Shown: positions 1-9,003, counted from the first letter of the stretch. The stretch is 58,638 nt of DNA from Halopseudomonas aestusnigri (GCF_002197985.1 NZ_NBYK01000014.1:25008-83645); one strand, 5' to 3'. Notes: generated by a model not told the origin, from the sequence alone. Made by a program: numbers and translations.

Positions 1-258
1 TAAAAGGCGAAACGCTGATCCGGCAACAGCTCAATGGACCGGTAAGCACCCTCTCCTGCTGAAAGCACACGCGGACACGCCTTTGGCTTAGTCCGCACTA
101 CGGCGACGTGCATGCGCAGAAATGGCAAACACGCCACGTCGGCCAGCGGAAAGAAATACTCCATCTGATATGGTTTTTCGCATCCAATCTGAATCTGTTA
201 CCGAAGCAGCTATCCCCGCATCATCGCCACAGCCTGAAAATCCAAGAGCCGTGATGCC
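1..258. other. Window-edge region before ccoG, no clear gene
   Basis: No convincing gene is visible here. One reading frame is open from the left edge to a TGA at 60-62 (about 19 codons ending in NGPVSTLSC) and could be the 3' end of an upstream gene, but I do not recognise it. An inverted repeat GCGGAC/GTCCGC lies near 71-106. I find no good FNR/Anr box (TTGAT-N4-ATCAA) before ccoG, which one might expect for a cbb3 oxidase assembly gene. Confidence 0.3.
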
Positions 259-1641
259 ATGACCAGCCATATTCCCCTGAAAGACCTGACGCCTGCCCAG
301 CAGGGCGGACCCATTCATACCCGCAGCTTCAAGGGCCTGTACCGCAACTTGCGCCTGCTGGGAGCCGGTGGACTCATGCTGCTGTTCTTCGGTACCGCCT
401 GGATCGACTGGAACGGTCAGCAGGCAGTGCTCTGGGACCTGAACAGCAAGCAGTTCCATATCTTCGGTGCGACTTTCTGGCCGCAGGACTTCATCCTGCT
501 GTCGGCGATTCTGATGATTGCCGCCTTTGGCCTGTTCTTTATCACCGTGGTCGCCGGCCGGATCTGGTGCGGTTACAGCTGCCCGCAGAGCGTCTGGACC
601 TGGATTTTCATGTGGGTGGAGAAAGTCACCGAAGGCGAGCGTCACCAGCGCATTCGTCTGGACGCCGCGCCCTGGTCACTGAACAAACTGCTGCGCCGCG
701 GCGCCAAACACGGTCTCTGGCTGGCGATCAGCCTGGCTACCGCCATCGGCTTCATCGGTTACTTTACCCCGGTGCGCGATCTGGTCGGCGACCTGCTGAG
801 CTGGCAGGTTGGCGCAACCACCGCGTTCTGGCTGCTGTGCTTTACCGCTGCCACCTACTTCAACGCCGGCTGGCTGCGCGAGAAGGTCTGCGTACACATG
901 TGCCCGTATTCCCGGTTCCAGAGCGCGATGTTTGATGCCGACACTCAACTGGTGACCTACGACGCCGCACGCGGCGAAACCCGCGGCCCGCGCAAGAAAA
1001 CCAGCGACCCGGCCGCCGCAGGGCTCGGCGACTGCATCGACTGTACTGTCTGTGTGCAGGTCTGCCCGACCGGCATCGACATCCGCGACGGCCTGCAAAT
1101 CGACTGCATCAGCTGCGGCGCCTGCATCGACGCCTGCAACGGCGTCATGGATCAGATGGGCTATGCGCGCGGACTGATTCGCTACACCTCCGAGCGCGCG
1201 CTGGCCGGCGGCAAAACCCACTGGTTGCGCCCGCGTCTGGTCGGCTACGCCAGCGCCATGCTGCTGATGATCGGCGGACTGGTCTGGGGCCTGCAGGCGC
1301 GCCCGCTGATCGATCTGGATATCAGCCGCGACCGCAGCGTATTCCGCGCCAACAGCAATGGCGACATCGAGAACATCTACACCCTTAAGGTGCTGAACAA
1401 GACCCAGCAGCCCCGCGAATACAGCATCAACCTGGAAGGCGCCGAGCGGTTCAACACGCAAGGTCTGGACAACATCCAGGTCGCCGCTGGCGAAACCCGC
1501 ACGGTTGCCGTGCGGGTCAGCCGCCGCGATCCGGCCGTTGCCGCTGGCAGCGAGCCACTGCAGTTTGTGGTGCAGGATCTGAACGATGCAACCAGCAAGG
1601 TCAGCGACGAGAGCACCTTCGTCTCGCCGCCGGTGCGTTGA
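259..1641 (+). CDS. ccoG: Cytochrome c oxidase accessory protein CcoG (FixG/RdxA family)
   Basis: This is a polyferredoxin-type membrane protein of 460 residues. The family acts in copper delivery and maturation of the cbb3-type cytochrome oxidase. The N-terminal part holds several membrane segments and the family motifs CGYSCPQ and CVHMCPYSRFQ. Two 4Fe-4S clusters are visible as C259-x2-C262-x2-C265-x3-C269-P and C283-x2-C286-x2-C289-x3-C293. After a further membrane segment the C-terminal domain is the immunoglobulin-like FixG_C region. Length is normal for the family. It stands alone here: ccoH, ccoI, ccoS and the oxidase genes are not adjacent, although a CcoQ-like small ORF lies 3 kb downstream. 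A MocR-type regulator follows in the same direction. Confidence 0.93.
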   Translation: MTSHIPLKDLTPAQQGGPIHTRSFKGLYRNLRLLGAGGLMLLFFGTAWIDWNGQQAVLWDLNSKQFHIFGATFWPQDFILLSAILMIAAFGLFFITVVAGRIWCGYSCPQSVWTWIFMWVEKVTEGERHQRIRLDAAPWSLNKLLRRGAKHGLWLAISLATAIGFIGYFTPVRDLVGDLLSWQVGATTAFWLLCFTAATYFNAGWLREKVCVHMCPYSRFQSAMFDADTQLVTYDAARGETRGPRKKTSDPAAAGLGDCIDCTVCVQVCPTGIDIRDGLQIDCISCGACIDACNGVMDQMGYARGLIRYTSERALAGGKTHWLRPRLVGYASAMLLMIGGLVWGLQARPLIDLDISRDRSVFRANSNGDIENIYTLKVLNKTQQPREYSINLEGAERFNTQGLDNIQVAAGETRTVAVRVSRRDPAVAAGSEPLQFVVQDLNDATSKVSDESTFVSPPVR

Positions 1642-1704
1642 TATCGCATGAGCGCGCGTGATGGCCTACAGTGGCGCACACCACCATCAGAGTCGCAGGA
1701 CCGG

Positions 1705-3114
1705 ATGAAACGCTACGAAAAACTGGCCGACGACATCGCCGAGCTGATCCGCACCGGGGTCATCGCGCCGGGCGAAAAGGTCCCCTCGGTGCGGCACGCC
1801 AGCCGCACCTACGGGGTCAGCCCATCGACCGTGTTCCAGGCCTACTACCTGCTGGAGGATCGCGGCCTGATTCAGGCCAGACCCCGTTCGGGCTATTTTG
1901 TCCACGCGCTGGCCCGGCGTCAGTTGAGCGAGCCAAACATCAGCCCCTACGCCTCCAGCAGCGTCGATGTGGACGTCAGCGAACTGGTGTTCTCGGTGCT
2001 TGGCTCGCTCAAGGACCCGGAGATGGTCGCCTTCGGCTCGGCCTTCCCCAGTCCGGATCTGTTTCCGCTGGCGCGGCTGTCGCGCTCGCTGGCCAGCAGC
2101 GCACGTGACATGAAACCCCACTCGGTGATTGCCGACATGACCGCCGGCAACCCCGACCTGCGCCGCCAGATCGCCCTGCGCTATATGGTCAGCGGCATGC
2201 TGCTGCCGATGGACGAACTGGTGATCACCAATGGCGCGATGGAAGCGCTCAACCTGTGCCTGCAGTCGGTTACCCAGCCCGGCGACCTGGTCGCCATCGA
2301 AAGCCCGGCGTTTTACGCCACCTTGCAGGTGCTGGAGCGATTGCAGCTCAAGGCAGTCGAGATCCCGGTGCATCCACGCGAAGGGATCGACCTCGAAAGC
2401 CTCGCCGACAGCCTGCAACGCTTCCCGATCAAGGCCTGCTGGTTTATGAGCAGCCTGCAGAACCCGCTCGGCGCCAGTATGAGCGACGCCAAGAAAAAGC
2501 AGCTCTATACCCTGCTCAAGCAGCATCAGGTGCCGATGATCGAGGATGATGTCTACGCCGAACTGTACTTCAGCGCCAAGCCACCCAGACCGGTCAAAAG
2601 TTTCGACACCGACGGGCTGGTAATGCACTGCGGCTCGTTCTCCAAGTGCCTGGCACCCGGTTATCGGGTCGGCTGGGTAGCGGCCGGGCGCTTTGCCGAA
2701 CAGGTCAGCCGTCTCAAGCTGATGACCACCATTTCCCCTTCAGTGCCTGCCCAGGCGGCCTTGGCCGACTACCTGCAGCACGGCGGCTACGACCGTCACC
2801 TGCGCAAGTTGCGCCATGCACTGGAGAGTCAGCAGCGCGCCATGCTGGCCTCGGCAGCGCGGCACTTCCCCCGTGAGACCCGGGTCAGCCGCCCCAATGG
2901 CGGGTACTTCCTGTGGTTCGAGTTTCCCGAACGGGTCGACTCGCTGCAGCTGTTCCAGCACGCGCTGGCGCAGGGCATCAGCCTGGCACCGGGGCCGATC
3001 TTCTCGGCCAACCGGCACTACCGCAACTGCGCCCGACTGAACTACGGGCACCCCTGGGATGAACCCAGCGAACAGGCCATGGCCACACTCGGGCGACTGA
3101 TCGCCGCCTTCTGA
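1705..3114 (+). CDS. MocR-family regulator (GntR HTH fused to aminotransferase-like domain)
   Basis: This 469-residue protein combines an N-terminal GntR winged helix (about residues 1-70, with VPSVRHASRTYGVSPSTVFQAY) and a class I aminotransferase fold that normally senses pyridoxal phosphate or an amino compound. The PLP lysine is K314 in GSFSKCLAPGYRVGW. I prefer the ATG at 1705 (MKRYEKLADDIAEL) because the winged helix starts directly there. An in-frame ATG at 1648 would add 19 residues unlike the family. It follows ccoG by about 60 bases on the same strand. The regulated target cannot be read from the sequence. Confidence 0.85.
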   Translation: MKRYEKLADDIAELIRTGVIAPGEKVPSVRHASRTYGVSPSTVFQAYYLLEDRGLIQARPRSGYFVHALARRQLSEPNISPYASSSVDVDVSELVFSVLGSLKDPEMVAFGSAFPSPDLFPLARLSRSLASSARDMKPHSVIADMTAGNPDLRRQIALRYMVSGMLLPMDELVITNGAMEALNLCLQSVTQPGDLVAIESPAFYATLQVLERLQLKAVEIPVHPREGIDLESLADSLQRFPIKACWFMSSLQNPLGASMSDAKKKQLYTLLKQHQVPMIEDDVYAELYFSAKPPRPVKSFDTDGLVMHCGSFSKCLAPGYRVGWVAAGRFAEQVSRLKLMTTISPSVPAQAALADYLQHGGYDRHLRKLRHALESQQRAMLASAARHFPRETRVSRPNGGYFLWFEFPERVDSLQLFQHALAQGISLAPGPIFSANRHYRNCARLNYGHPWDEPSEQAMATLGRLIAAF

Positions 3115-3227
3115 GCCGCTGCGACAGCCAGCCGCAGTGCACCGGGGCGTCACACTGACCCAGAGCAATGTTCATTAAACAGGTCAGGCGCAGACTGGTG
3201 GCCTTTGTTCCCAGGGAGACGCTGCGC

Positions 3228-4400
3228 ATGAACTGCGACATTGCCATTATCGGGGCAGGCCCAAGCGGCCTGTGCATCGCTCGCGCCTTGGCCGAAAGCG
3301 GCCTGAACATCGTGTTGATCGAGCGCCAGAGCGAGGCCAGCCTCGCCAACCCGGCGTTCGACGGCCGCGAGATTGCCCTGACCCATGCCTCCCAGGTACT
3401 GCTGGAGCAGCTCGATATCTGGCCCCGGTTGCCAGTTGAGGACGTTGCCCTGCTGCGCGATGCCAAGGTCATGAACGGCCCGTCACCCTTTGCCCTGCAG
3501 ATTCAGGCACGCCACGCGGGCTCTGATCACCTCGGTCATCTGGTCGCCAACCGGGCCATCCGGCAAGCCGCCTGGCAGAGCCTGCAGGCAGCAGGCGGCG
3601 TCCACCTGATGTGCGAAACTCGACTGCGACAGGTGCATCAGCACAGCGGCGGCGTCGAACTGGTGATGAATAACGGTACCCGGCTGGAAACCCGCCTGCT
3701 GATCGCCGCCGACAGCCGCTTCTCGGAAACCCGAAGAATGCTGGGTATCGGTGCCCAGATGAAGGACTTCGGCAAAAGCATGCTGGTCTGCCGCATGAAT
3801 CATGAAGCCGATCACCAGCAGGTTGCCTGGGAATGGTTCGGCTACGGTCAGACCCTCGCCCTGCTGCCGCTCAACGGCAAGCAGTCCTCGGTGGTGGTTA
3901 CCCTGCCGCCAAGGGAAATCGAGCAGCTTCAGCAGCTTGATCCGCAGGCGTTTGCCCGCGAAATGGAAAGCCGTTTTGATCACCGGCTGGGCAATATGGA
4001 GCTGGTCAGCGAACGCCACGTCTATCCGCTGATCGGCGCCTACGCCCGCCGCCTGACGACTCACCGCGCCGCGCTGATCGGCGACGCCGCAGTCGGCATG
4101 CACCCGGTTACCGCCCACGGCTTCAACTTCGGCCTGGGCAGCGTGCAACGACTCAGTCGCCTGCTACTGGAAGCTCACCAGCAGAACCGCGATATCGGCT
4201 CGATCGCCCTGCTGGCACGCTACGAGCGCCGGCAGCGACTGGCAACCTGGCCGCTGTACCAGGCGACCAACCTGCTGGTCGAGTGCTACACCAACGACCA
4301 ACTGCCGATGCGTCTGCTGCGCGGCGCGGCGCTGCGCGCTGCCCAGCAGCTGGCGCCGCTCAAGCGCGGCATTGCGCGACACCTGACCGCAGGCAACTGA
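3228..4400 (+). CDS. ubiM: UbiH/COQ6-type FAD monooxygenase, UbiM-like 5-demethoxyubiquinol hydroxylase
   Basis: This is a 390-residue class A flavin monooxygenase of the ubiquinone-hydroxylase family. It shows the N-terminal FAD dinucleotide fold (IIGAGPSGLCIARAL), the DG-type segment, and the second FAD motif GDAAVGMHPVTAHGFNFGL near residue 285. The AVGMHPVTAHGFN form, instead of AHxxHPxAGQGxN of UbiH/UbiF, is why I suggest UbiM, which hydroxylates the C5 ring position in ubiquinone synthesis. The start at 3228 has the Shine-Dalgarno AGGGAG 8 bases upstream. An in-frame ATG at 3168 would add 20 unrelated residues. It could be another UbiH-family oxidase; the family call is firmer than the subfamily. 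Confidence 0.72.
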   Translation: MNCDIAIIGAGPSGLCIARALAESGLNIVLIERQSEASLANPAFDGREIALTHASQVLLEQLDIWPRLPVEDVALLRDAKVMNGPSPFALQIQARHAGSDHLGHLVANRAIRQAAWQSLQAAGGVHLMCETRLRQVHQHSGGVELVMNNGTRLETRLLIAADSRFSETRRMLGIGAQMKDFGKSMLVCRMNHEADHQQVAWEWFGYGQTLALLPLNGKQSSVVVTLPPREIEQLQQLDPQAFAREMESRFDHRLGNMELVSERHVYPLIGAYARRLTTHRAALIGDAAVGMHPVTAHGFNFGLGSVQRLSRLLLEAHQQNRDIGSIALLARYERRQRLATWPLYQATNLLVECYTNDQLPMRLLRGAALRAAQQLAPLKRGIARHLTAGN

Positions 4401-4453
4401 AAAGCAGATGATCTAAGCTGTCTGCTGTCATTATCGATGAGTGGACCTGTGTC

Positions 4454-4600
4454 ATGTTGCTGATCGAACTGGGAACACTGCTGATCGTCGTGGGTACCTA
4501 TGTGGCGATCCATCTGTGTCTGGCCAACTACCGTGACAACGAGCTGGAACAGGCGGCGCAACTGCCGTTTGCCGAGGAGCCTGACCGCCTTGACGCCTGA
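4454..4600 (+). CDS. Small CcoQ/FixQ-like single-span membrane protein
   Basis: A 48-residue ORF starts MLLIELGTLLIVVGTYVAIH and ends in NELEQAAQLPFAEEPDRLDA. One N-terminal hydrophobic segment is followed by a polar tail whose AAxLPFA-acidic pattern resembles the tail of CcoQ/FixQ, the small subunit or assembly chaperone of cbb3 oxidase. It lies between the UbiM-like gene and the DUF2946 gene on the same strand. No cbb3 structural genes are adjacent, but ccoG is nearby. The short length limits certainty. Confidence 0.5.
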   Translation: MLLIELGTLLIVVGTYVAIHLCLANYRDNELEQAAQLPFAEEPDRLDA

Positions 4601-4662
4601 TGCGGCAATAAGCCACAGCTGCCGCAGCTCTGCGCCAGAACGTCGGTGCTAGAATTGCGCGC

Positions 4663-5070
4663 ATGAATCTGACCCAAGACAACCGCCTTTCACTCACCCT
4701 GGTGCTCTATCTGTGCACTCTGGTGAGTCTGCTGACCTGCGGTTTCCATCAGGGTCAGATGAGCGGGCAGCATCTGAGCGGCGCCGGGGTAATGTTCTGC
4801 AACCTCGGCAGCGACAGCCTGGGGGTGGATCTGGAAGATCAGAAGCAGCACCAACTGAGTGACCTGCAGTCCGGCTGCCCGCTGTGCTCTTCCATCGGCC
4901 ACGGCAGCGCGGTGGCCATGCATGGCTGGTCGCTCGACTACCTGCCCGCCAGCCCGGCCAGTGCGCCACCTAGCGGCCAATGGGCTCGCCCGCCTCCGCG
5001 CCATATCTGGCCCTCAATCAATCCCCGCGCCTCACCCTCCCCGCTCGACGCTGCGTCCCGCGCCGTCTGA
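4663..5070 (+). CDS. DUF2946 family protein upstream of the copper receptor
   Basis: This 135-residue protein has an N-terminal hydrophobic segment (about residues 9-26) and a central C72-P-L-C75 motif, the hallmark of DUF2946 proteins. Those commonly sit next to copper-related TonB receptors in pseudomonads and are presumed to have a metal-related role in the envelope. The C-terminal third is rich in proline and serine and looks disordered. It precedes the oprC-like gene by about 110 bases on the same strand, so the two are probably co-expressed. The molecular function of the family is not established. Confidence 0.75.
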   Translation: MNLTQDNRLSLTLVLYLCTLVSLLTCGFHQGQMSGQHLSGAGVMFCNLGSDSLGVDLEDQKQHQLSDLQSGCPLCSSIGHGSAVAMHGWSLDYLPASPASAPPSGQWARPPPRHIWPSINPRASPSPLDAASRAV

Positions 5071-5179
5071 GCCCCCCCTGCGGCCACCGGCCGTGCGTTG
5101 CGTCACACCCCACAACACCCTGATCTGATTTCGGCCCGGCGCCGACTGCGCCGCTTTGGCCACTGTGTGGATGACAACA

Positions 5180-7291
5180 ATGCAACACGCCAACCGTTTT
5201 ACCCGAACTCCTGTCAGCCTGCGCTGGCAAGCCGCCTTCGCCCTGCTGTTCACCAGCCTCGGCGCTACCGCCCAAAGCCACGAAGGCCATGACCATGAAA
5301 GCAGCAACGCTGCGCTGCAACTGGCGCCCGTGGTGGTGACCGCCGTTCAGCAAAGCTCGCCACTGACCATCGTTGCCGACCCCAAGGACGCCCGCCAGCC
5401 GGTGCCCGCCAGCGATGCCACCGACTATCTGAAGACCATTCCCGGGTTCTCGGCGATTCGCAGCGGCGGCAGCAACGGCGACCCGGTCCTGCGCGGCATG
5501 TTTGGCTCGCGCATCAACCTGCTGGCCAACGGCGGCCAGATGATCGGCGCCTGTCCCAACCGGATGGACGCGCCCAGCTCCTATATCGCACCGGAAACCT
5601 ACGACCGCCTGACCGTCATCAAGGGTCCGCAGAGCGTACGCTGGGGGCCTGGGGCTTCGGCCGGCACCGTGCTGTTCGAACGTGAGCCGGAGCGTTTCGA
5701 GGAGCCGGGCAGCCGCGTGCATGCCAGCGTACTGGGTGGCAGCAATGGCCGCTTCGACAAGCTGCTCGATGCCGCCATCGGCAACCAGAACGGCTACCTG
5801 CGCTTCGCCGGCAACGACGCCCAGTCCGACGATTACGAAGATGGCAACGGCGATACCGTGCCGTCGCGCTGGAGCAAGTGGAACGGTGATATCGCCGCCG
5901 GCTGGACGCCCGATGCCGATACCCTGCTGGAATTCAGCGCCGGCAAGGGTGACGGTGAAGCGCGCTACGCCGGGCGCGGCATGGACGGCACCCAGTTCGC
6001 CCGCGAAAGCCTTGGCCTGCGCTTCGAGAAACTCAACCTCGGTCAGGTCAGCAAACTGGAGGCGCAGGTCTACTACAACTACGCCGACCACATCATGGAC
6101 AACTTCCGCCTGCGCAGCCCCGATCCGACCAGCATGATGCCCATGCCGATGGCCTCGCAGGTGGATCGCCGTACGCTCGGCGGTCGCCTGGCGCTGAGCT
6201 TCGATTGGGACGCGGTCGAACTGGTATCCGGTATTGACGCCCAGCGCAGCGAGCACCGTGCCCGCAGGTCCAGTTACAGCATGATGACCGGCTATACCGA
6301 TGCGGACGAGTTCGCCTGGGAAAAAGACGCAGTCATGCACAACTACGGACTGTTCAGCGAAGCCACCTGGCACCAGAGCGACCTGACCCGCTGGATCGGC
6401 GGCGCACGGCTGGACCGCGCCTCGGTCAAGGACTACCGGGTGGGTATTCGCAACATGATGGGCATGACCACGCCCAACCCGACCGCCGGCCAGAGCCGCA
6501 GCGACACCCTGCCAAGCGGCTTCGTCCGTTACGAACAGGATCTGACCGCCCTGCCGGCAACGGTCTACGCCGGCCTCGGCCACGCCGAACGCTTCCCCGA
6601 CTACTGGGAGCTGTTCTCGGCCAGCCTGGCGCCAACCGGCGAGCTGAACGCCTTTGACGGCATCGAGCCGGAAAAAACCACCCAGCTGGACGTCGGCATC
6701 CAGTATCAGGACGCACGCCTGCAGGCATGGGCATCGGCCTACGCCGGCCAGGTCGACGACTTCATCCTGTTCCGCTACTCGACCATGATGGGCATGCGCC
6801 GCAGCCAGGCCTACAACGTCGACGCCCGCATTGCCGGTGGCGAGCTGGGCGTGGCATATGACCTGACCAGCAACTGGAAGACCGACGCCACGCTGGCCTA
6901 CGCCTGGGGTGAGAACCGCAGCGACGGCCAGCCGCTGCCCCAGATGCCGCCGCTGGAAGCCCGCCTGGGTCTGAGCTACGAGCAGAACGACTGGAGTGCC
7001 GGCGCACTCTGGCGACTGGTCCGCGCGCAGAATCGGGTGGATGAAGGCGCCGGCAACGTGGTCGGCCAGGACATCGGCAGCAGCGCCGGCTTTGGCGTGT
7101 TCTCGCTCAACGGCGCCTGGCGCATGACCGAGCAGGTGAAGCTGAGCGTGGGTGTCGACAACCTGTTCGACAAGGCCTACGCCGAGCACCTGAACCTGGC
7201 CGGCAACTCGGCATTCGGCTTCCCCGCCGACCAGGTTGCCATCAACGAGCCAGGGCGCTCGCTCTGGGCCAAGGTCGATTTCGACTTCTGA
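5180..7291 (+). CDS. oprC: TonB-dependent copper receptor, OprC/NosA family
   Basis: This is a roughly 703-residue outer-membrane TonB-dependent receptor for copper. A signal peptide is followed by a His-rich mature N-terminus (SHEGHDHESS), a plug domain with SSYIAPETYDRLTVIKGPQSV, and a 22-strand barrel ending in aromatic F. The OprC copper site is recognisable as C125-x3-M129 in the plug and H304-x-M306 in the barrel. Four loops carry Met pairs (TSMMPMPM, YSMMTG, NMMGMT, TMMGMR). The start is uncertain: ATG at 5180 gives a compact signal peptide, ATG 5171 and TTG 5156 are in frame upstream. A GC-rich hairpin (5137-5153) lies just before the gene. Confidence 0.9.
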   Translation: MQHANRFTRTPVSLRWQAAFALLFTSLGATAQSHEGHDHESSNAALQLAPVVVTAVQQSSPLTIVADPKDARQPVPASDATDYLKTIPGFSAIRSGGSNGDPVLRGMFGSRINLLANGGQMIGACPNRMDAPSSYIAPETYDRLTVIKGPQSVRWGPGASAGTVLFEREPERFEEPGSRVHASVLGGSNGRFDKLLDAAIGNQNGYLRFAGNDAQSDDYEDGNGDTVPSRWSKWNGDIAAGWTPDADTLLEFSAGKGDGEARYAGRGMDGTQFARESLGLRFEKLNLGQVSKLEAQVYYNYADHIMDNFRLRSPDPTSMMPMPMASQVDRRTLGGRLALSFDWDAVELVSGIDAQRSEHRARRSSYSMMTGYTDADEFAWEKDAVMHNYGLFSEATWHQSDLTRWIGGARLDRASVKDYRVGIRNMMGMTTPNPTAGQSRSDTLPSGFVRYEQDLTALPATVYAGLGHAERFPDYWELFSASLAPTGELNAFDGIEPEKTTQLDVGIQYQDARLQAWASAYAGQVDDFILFRYSTMMGMRRSQAYNVDARIAGGELGVAYDLTSNWKTDATLAYAWGENRSDGQPLPQMPPLEARLGLSYEQNDWSAGALWRLVRAQNRVDEGAGNVVGQDIGSSAGFGVFSLNGAWRMTEQVKLSVGVDNLFDKAYAEHLNLAGNSAFGFPADQVAINEPGRSLWAKVDFDF

Positions 7292-7299
7292 ACCGCGCC

Positions 7300-7333
7300 C
7301 GTTCTGCGCCCGGCCCAAACCGCGCGCAGAACG
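7300..7333. terminator. Hairpin between oprC and the DUF1826 gene
   Basis: CGTTCTGCGC at 7300-7309 pairs perfectly with GCGCAGAACG at 7324-7333 across a 14-base loop, between two convergent genes. It has no T tract, so it is either a weak bidirectional terminator or a 3' end stabiliser. Confidence 0.5.
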
Positions 7334-7347
7334 GCGTCCTCAGTCGC

Positions 7348-7989
7348 TCAAAAGCAGGGATCAAGGGTCAGCAACAGACGTTGCTGACCGTCCTTCAGGG
7401 CCGGACTGCGGTGCACGATGCCGCGCTCCTCGTTACCCAGCCAGCCGCTGCCCTTGAGCAGCGCCACATCCCCACAGCCCAACTGGCGGATTGCGCCAGG
7501 CTCGCGCACAGGATCAGGTTTGCCCACATCCGGCACCCCGAGACCGCCACGCTCAACCGCCGAATCCGGCAACCACTCGCTGCCGGGGCCGAGGTAGGTG
7601 GTCACCAGTCGCACCGGCAGGTTGTCGCAGTGAAAGCGCGGGCACATCGCCTTCTCCAGCATGCGCAAACGCACCGCCACCCGTTCGACACCAAACAGGC
7701 AAGCCGTCGCTTCTGCCAGCAGCTGCACATCCGCAACCAGTGGCCCTGCCTGGTCTGGCGCCGGCAACTGCACCGCCAGCTCACTGGCCAGCGTCTCGCC
7801 AGGAATACCTAGCCAGGCCACCTGCCAGCCACCGCTGCCGCCTTGCGCCAGCACACTGCTGCGCAGCGCCGGCCCAAGGCGTCGCTGCATCACCGCAAGA
7901 CTGACGGCATCCTCAAAGATCGCTGCCAGTGCTCCGAGCTCGCTACCCATCGCCCAGTGTGCGGGCTCCGTCATCAGCGCGGCAGTCAT
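7348..7989 (-). CDS. DUF1826 family protein of the zinc-starvation operon
   Basis: This 213-residue protein matches the DUF1826 family, which is repeatedly found in Zur-controlled operons with folE2. Recognisable features are [23 protein letters not shown] in the middle and a C-terminal [25 protein letters not shown] segment. The latter recalls the double-stranded beta-helix core of 2-oxoglutarate dioxygenases. The His/Asp pair in FHCD and the later HRSP could be metal ligands, but that is inference. The start overlaps the folE2 stop by four bases (ATGA), so the two are translationally coupled. The biochemical function is unknown. Confidence 0.8.
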   Translation of the reverse strand: MTAALMTEPAHWAMGSELGALAAIFEDAVSLAVMQRRLGPALRSSVLAQGGSGGWQVAWLGIPGETLASELAVQLPAPDQAGPLVADVQLLAEATACLFGVERVAVRLRMLEKAMCPRFHCDNLPVRLVTTYLGPGSEWLPDSAVERGGLGVPDVGKPDPVREPGAIRQLGCGDVALLKGSGWLGNEERGIVHRSPALKDGQQRLLLTLDPCF

Positions 7990-8891
7990 GGGTGCGCTCC
8001 CACCGACGCGACCGCGTCATGCGGGTGCAGGCTTTCGATATGCCGAACATGGACCGCGGCATGCTGGGCACCGGCGGCACTCAATGCCGCCCCCAACCGC
8101 CGGGCGGCGTCCTCGACGAACATCAGATTGACCCCGTTAAGGGCGGCAAAGGCCTGCTCGTCCGCGCGCTTCACCGCAGTCTGTACCGGGGTCGCCAGCG
8201 CCTGCTCAATCCGGTCGATCAGCACCAGCAAACCCAGACCCTCCGCTGCTGCATTCAGGTCCACGGCAACCCGGGCTTCGCTGCGCTGGCTGTGCGGTGT
8301 TGCCAGACTCCCGTTGCGCCCGAGCCACTGGCTTACCGCGACCGGGTCGAGCCGCTGCTGACCGGCAAAGGCTCTATCGAAAGCGCTGACCAGCAGCTGC
8401 CGGCTGAGCGCGGCCGAGCACGGACAGGTCGAGGAATAGCTGACCGTCAGTTCGACGCGCGCTCTGAAACAGCCATCAACCAGCGTCGCCTCCAGCTTTA
8501 CCGGGTAGGCTTTCCAGCCCGACAGCTGCGGCGTAACCAGTGCCGGTCGCCGACACAGCAGACTGAACTGCAGTACCAGCCGTGCATTGCGACTGCCGCA
8601 ATCGGCATGGCTCTCGACCATTGCCTGCAACAGCGCTTGCAGCACGGTCGGCGCCAGCGCCCGATCCTGACCCAACCGGTCCAGCAAGGTGTAAAGGCGC
8701 GACATGTGGATACCCTTGACCTCGGGCCGCGGCAAGTCCACCTGCAGATCGGCACGGGCATGAACCGTCTGCCGCTGGCCGGTCTCATTCAGGGTAATCG
8801 GCAGATCAATCCCCTGCATACCAACCCAATCCAGCGCAGCAGGGTCAGCAGACAGGTCAGTCAGGGAAACATCGGGCAGCGCGGCAGTCAT
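7986..8891 (-). CDS. folE2: GTP cyclohydrolase FolE2 (type IB)
   Basis: This 301-residue enzyme converts GTP to 7,8-dihydroneopterin triphosphate for folate (and queuosine) synthesis. FolE2 is the isozyme that tolerates replacement of zinc by other metals and is induced when zinc is scarce. Diagnostic motifs are KGIHMSRLY (59-67), the metal site [13 protein letters not shown] with C156 and C158, ATPHSQRS, and [10 protein letters not shown]. It is the first gene of a two-gene operon with DUF1826. A Zur-like palindrome lies 50-64 bases before the start, which agrees with zinc regulation. Length is normal. Confidence 0.93.
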   Translation of the reverse strand: MTAALPDVSLTDLSADPAALDWVGMQGIDLPITLNETGQRQTVHARADLQVDLPRPEVKGIHMSRLYTLLDRLGQDRALAPTVLQALLQAMVESHADCGSRNARLVLQFSLLCRRPALVTPQLSGWKAYPVKLEATLVDGCFRARVELTVSYSSTCPCSAALSRQLLVSAFDRAFAGQQRLDPVAVSQWLGRNGSLATPHSQRSEARVAVDLNAAAEGLGLLVLIDRIEQALATPVQTAVKRADEQAFAALNGVNLMFVEDAARRLGAALSAAGAQHAAVHVRHIESLHPHDAVASVGAHP

Positions 8892-8940
8892 CGGCGAGTT
8901 CCATCAGCAGGCACATAAAAGGATGTTAAGAATGCATTAT

Positions 8941-8955
8941 TGTTACGTTATAACA
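8941..8955 (-). promoter_or_regulatory. Zur-like operator upstream of folE2
   Basis: TGTTACG-T-TATAACA at 8941-8955 matches the 7-1-7 core of the gammaproteobacterial Zur box (TGTTATA-N-TATAACA) with two mismatches, in an AT-rich island of an otherwise GC-rich region. It lies just upstream of folE2-DUF1826, a known Zur target pair. This is a motif match by eye. Confidence 0.7.
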
Positions 8956-9003
8956 AATGAATGCACCTAACAATCCGTGCAGAGCCTGCGCGCAGGCAAA
9001 AAG

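Noticed and set aside
4403..4426. AGCAGA/TCTGCT inverted repeat after the UbiM-like gene as a terminator
   Set aside because: The stem is only six pairs with a 12-base loop and lacks a T tract, so it is not convincing.
5018..7318. 766-codon minus-strand frame opposite the copper receptor
   Set aside because: The opposite strand encodes a receptor with all family motifs. The antisense product is low-complexity Gly/Ala/Val without a recognisable fold.
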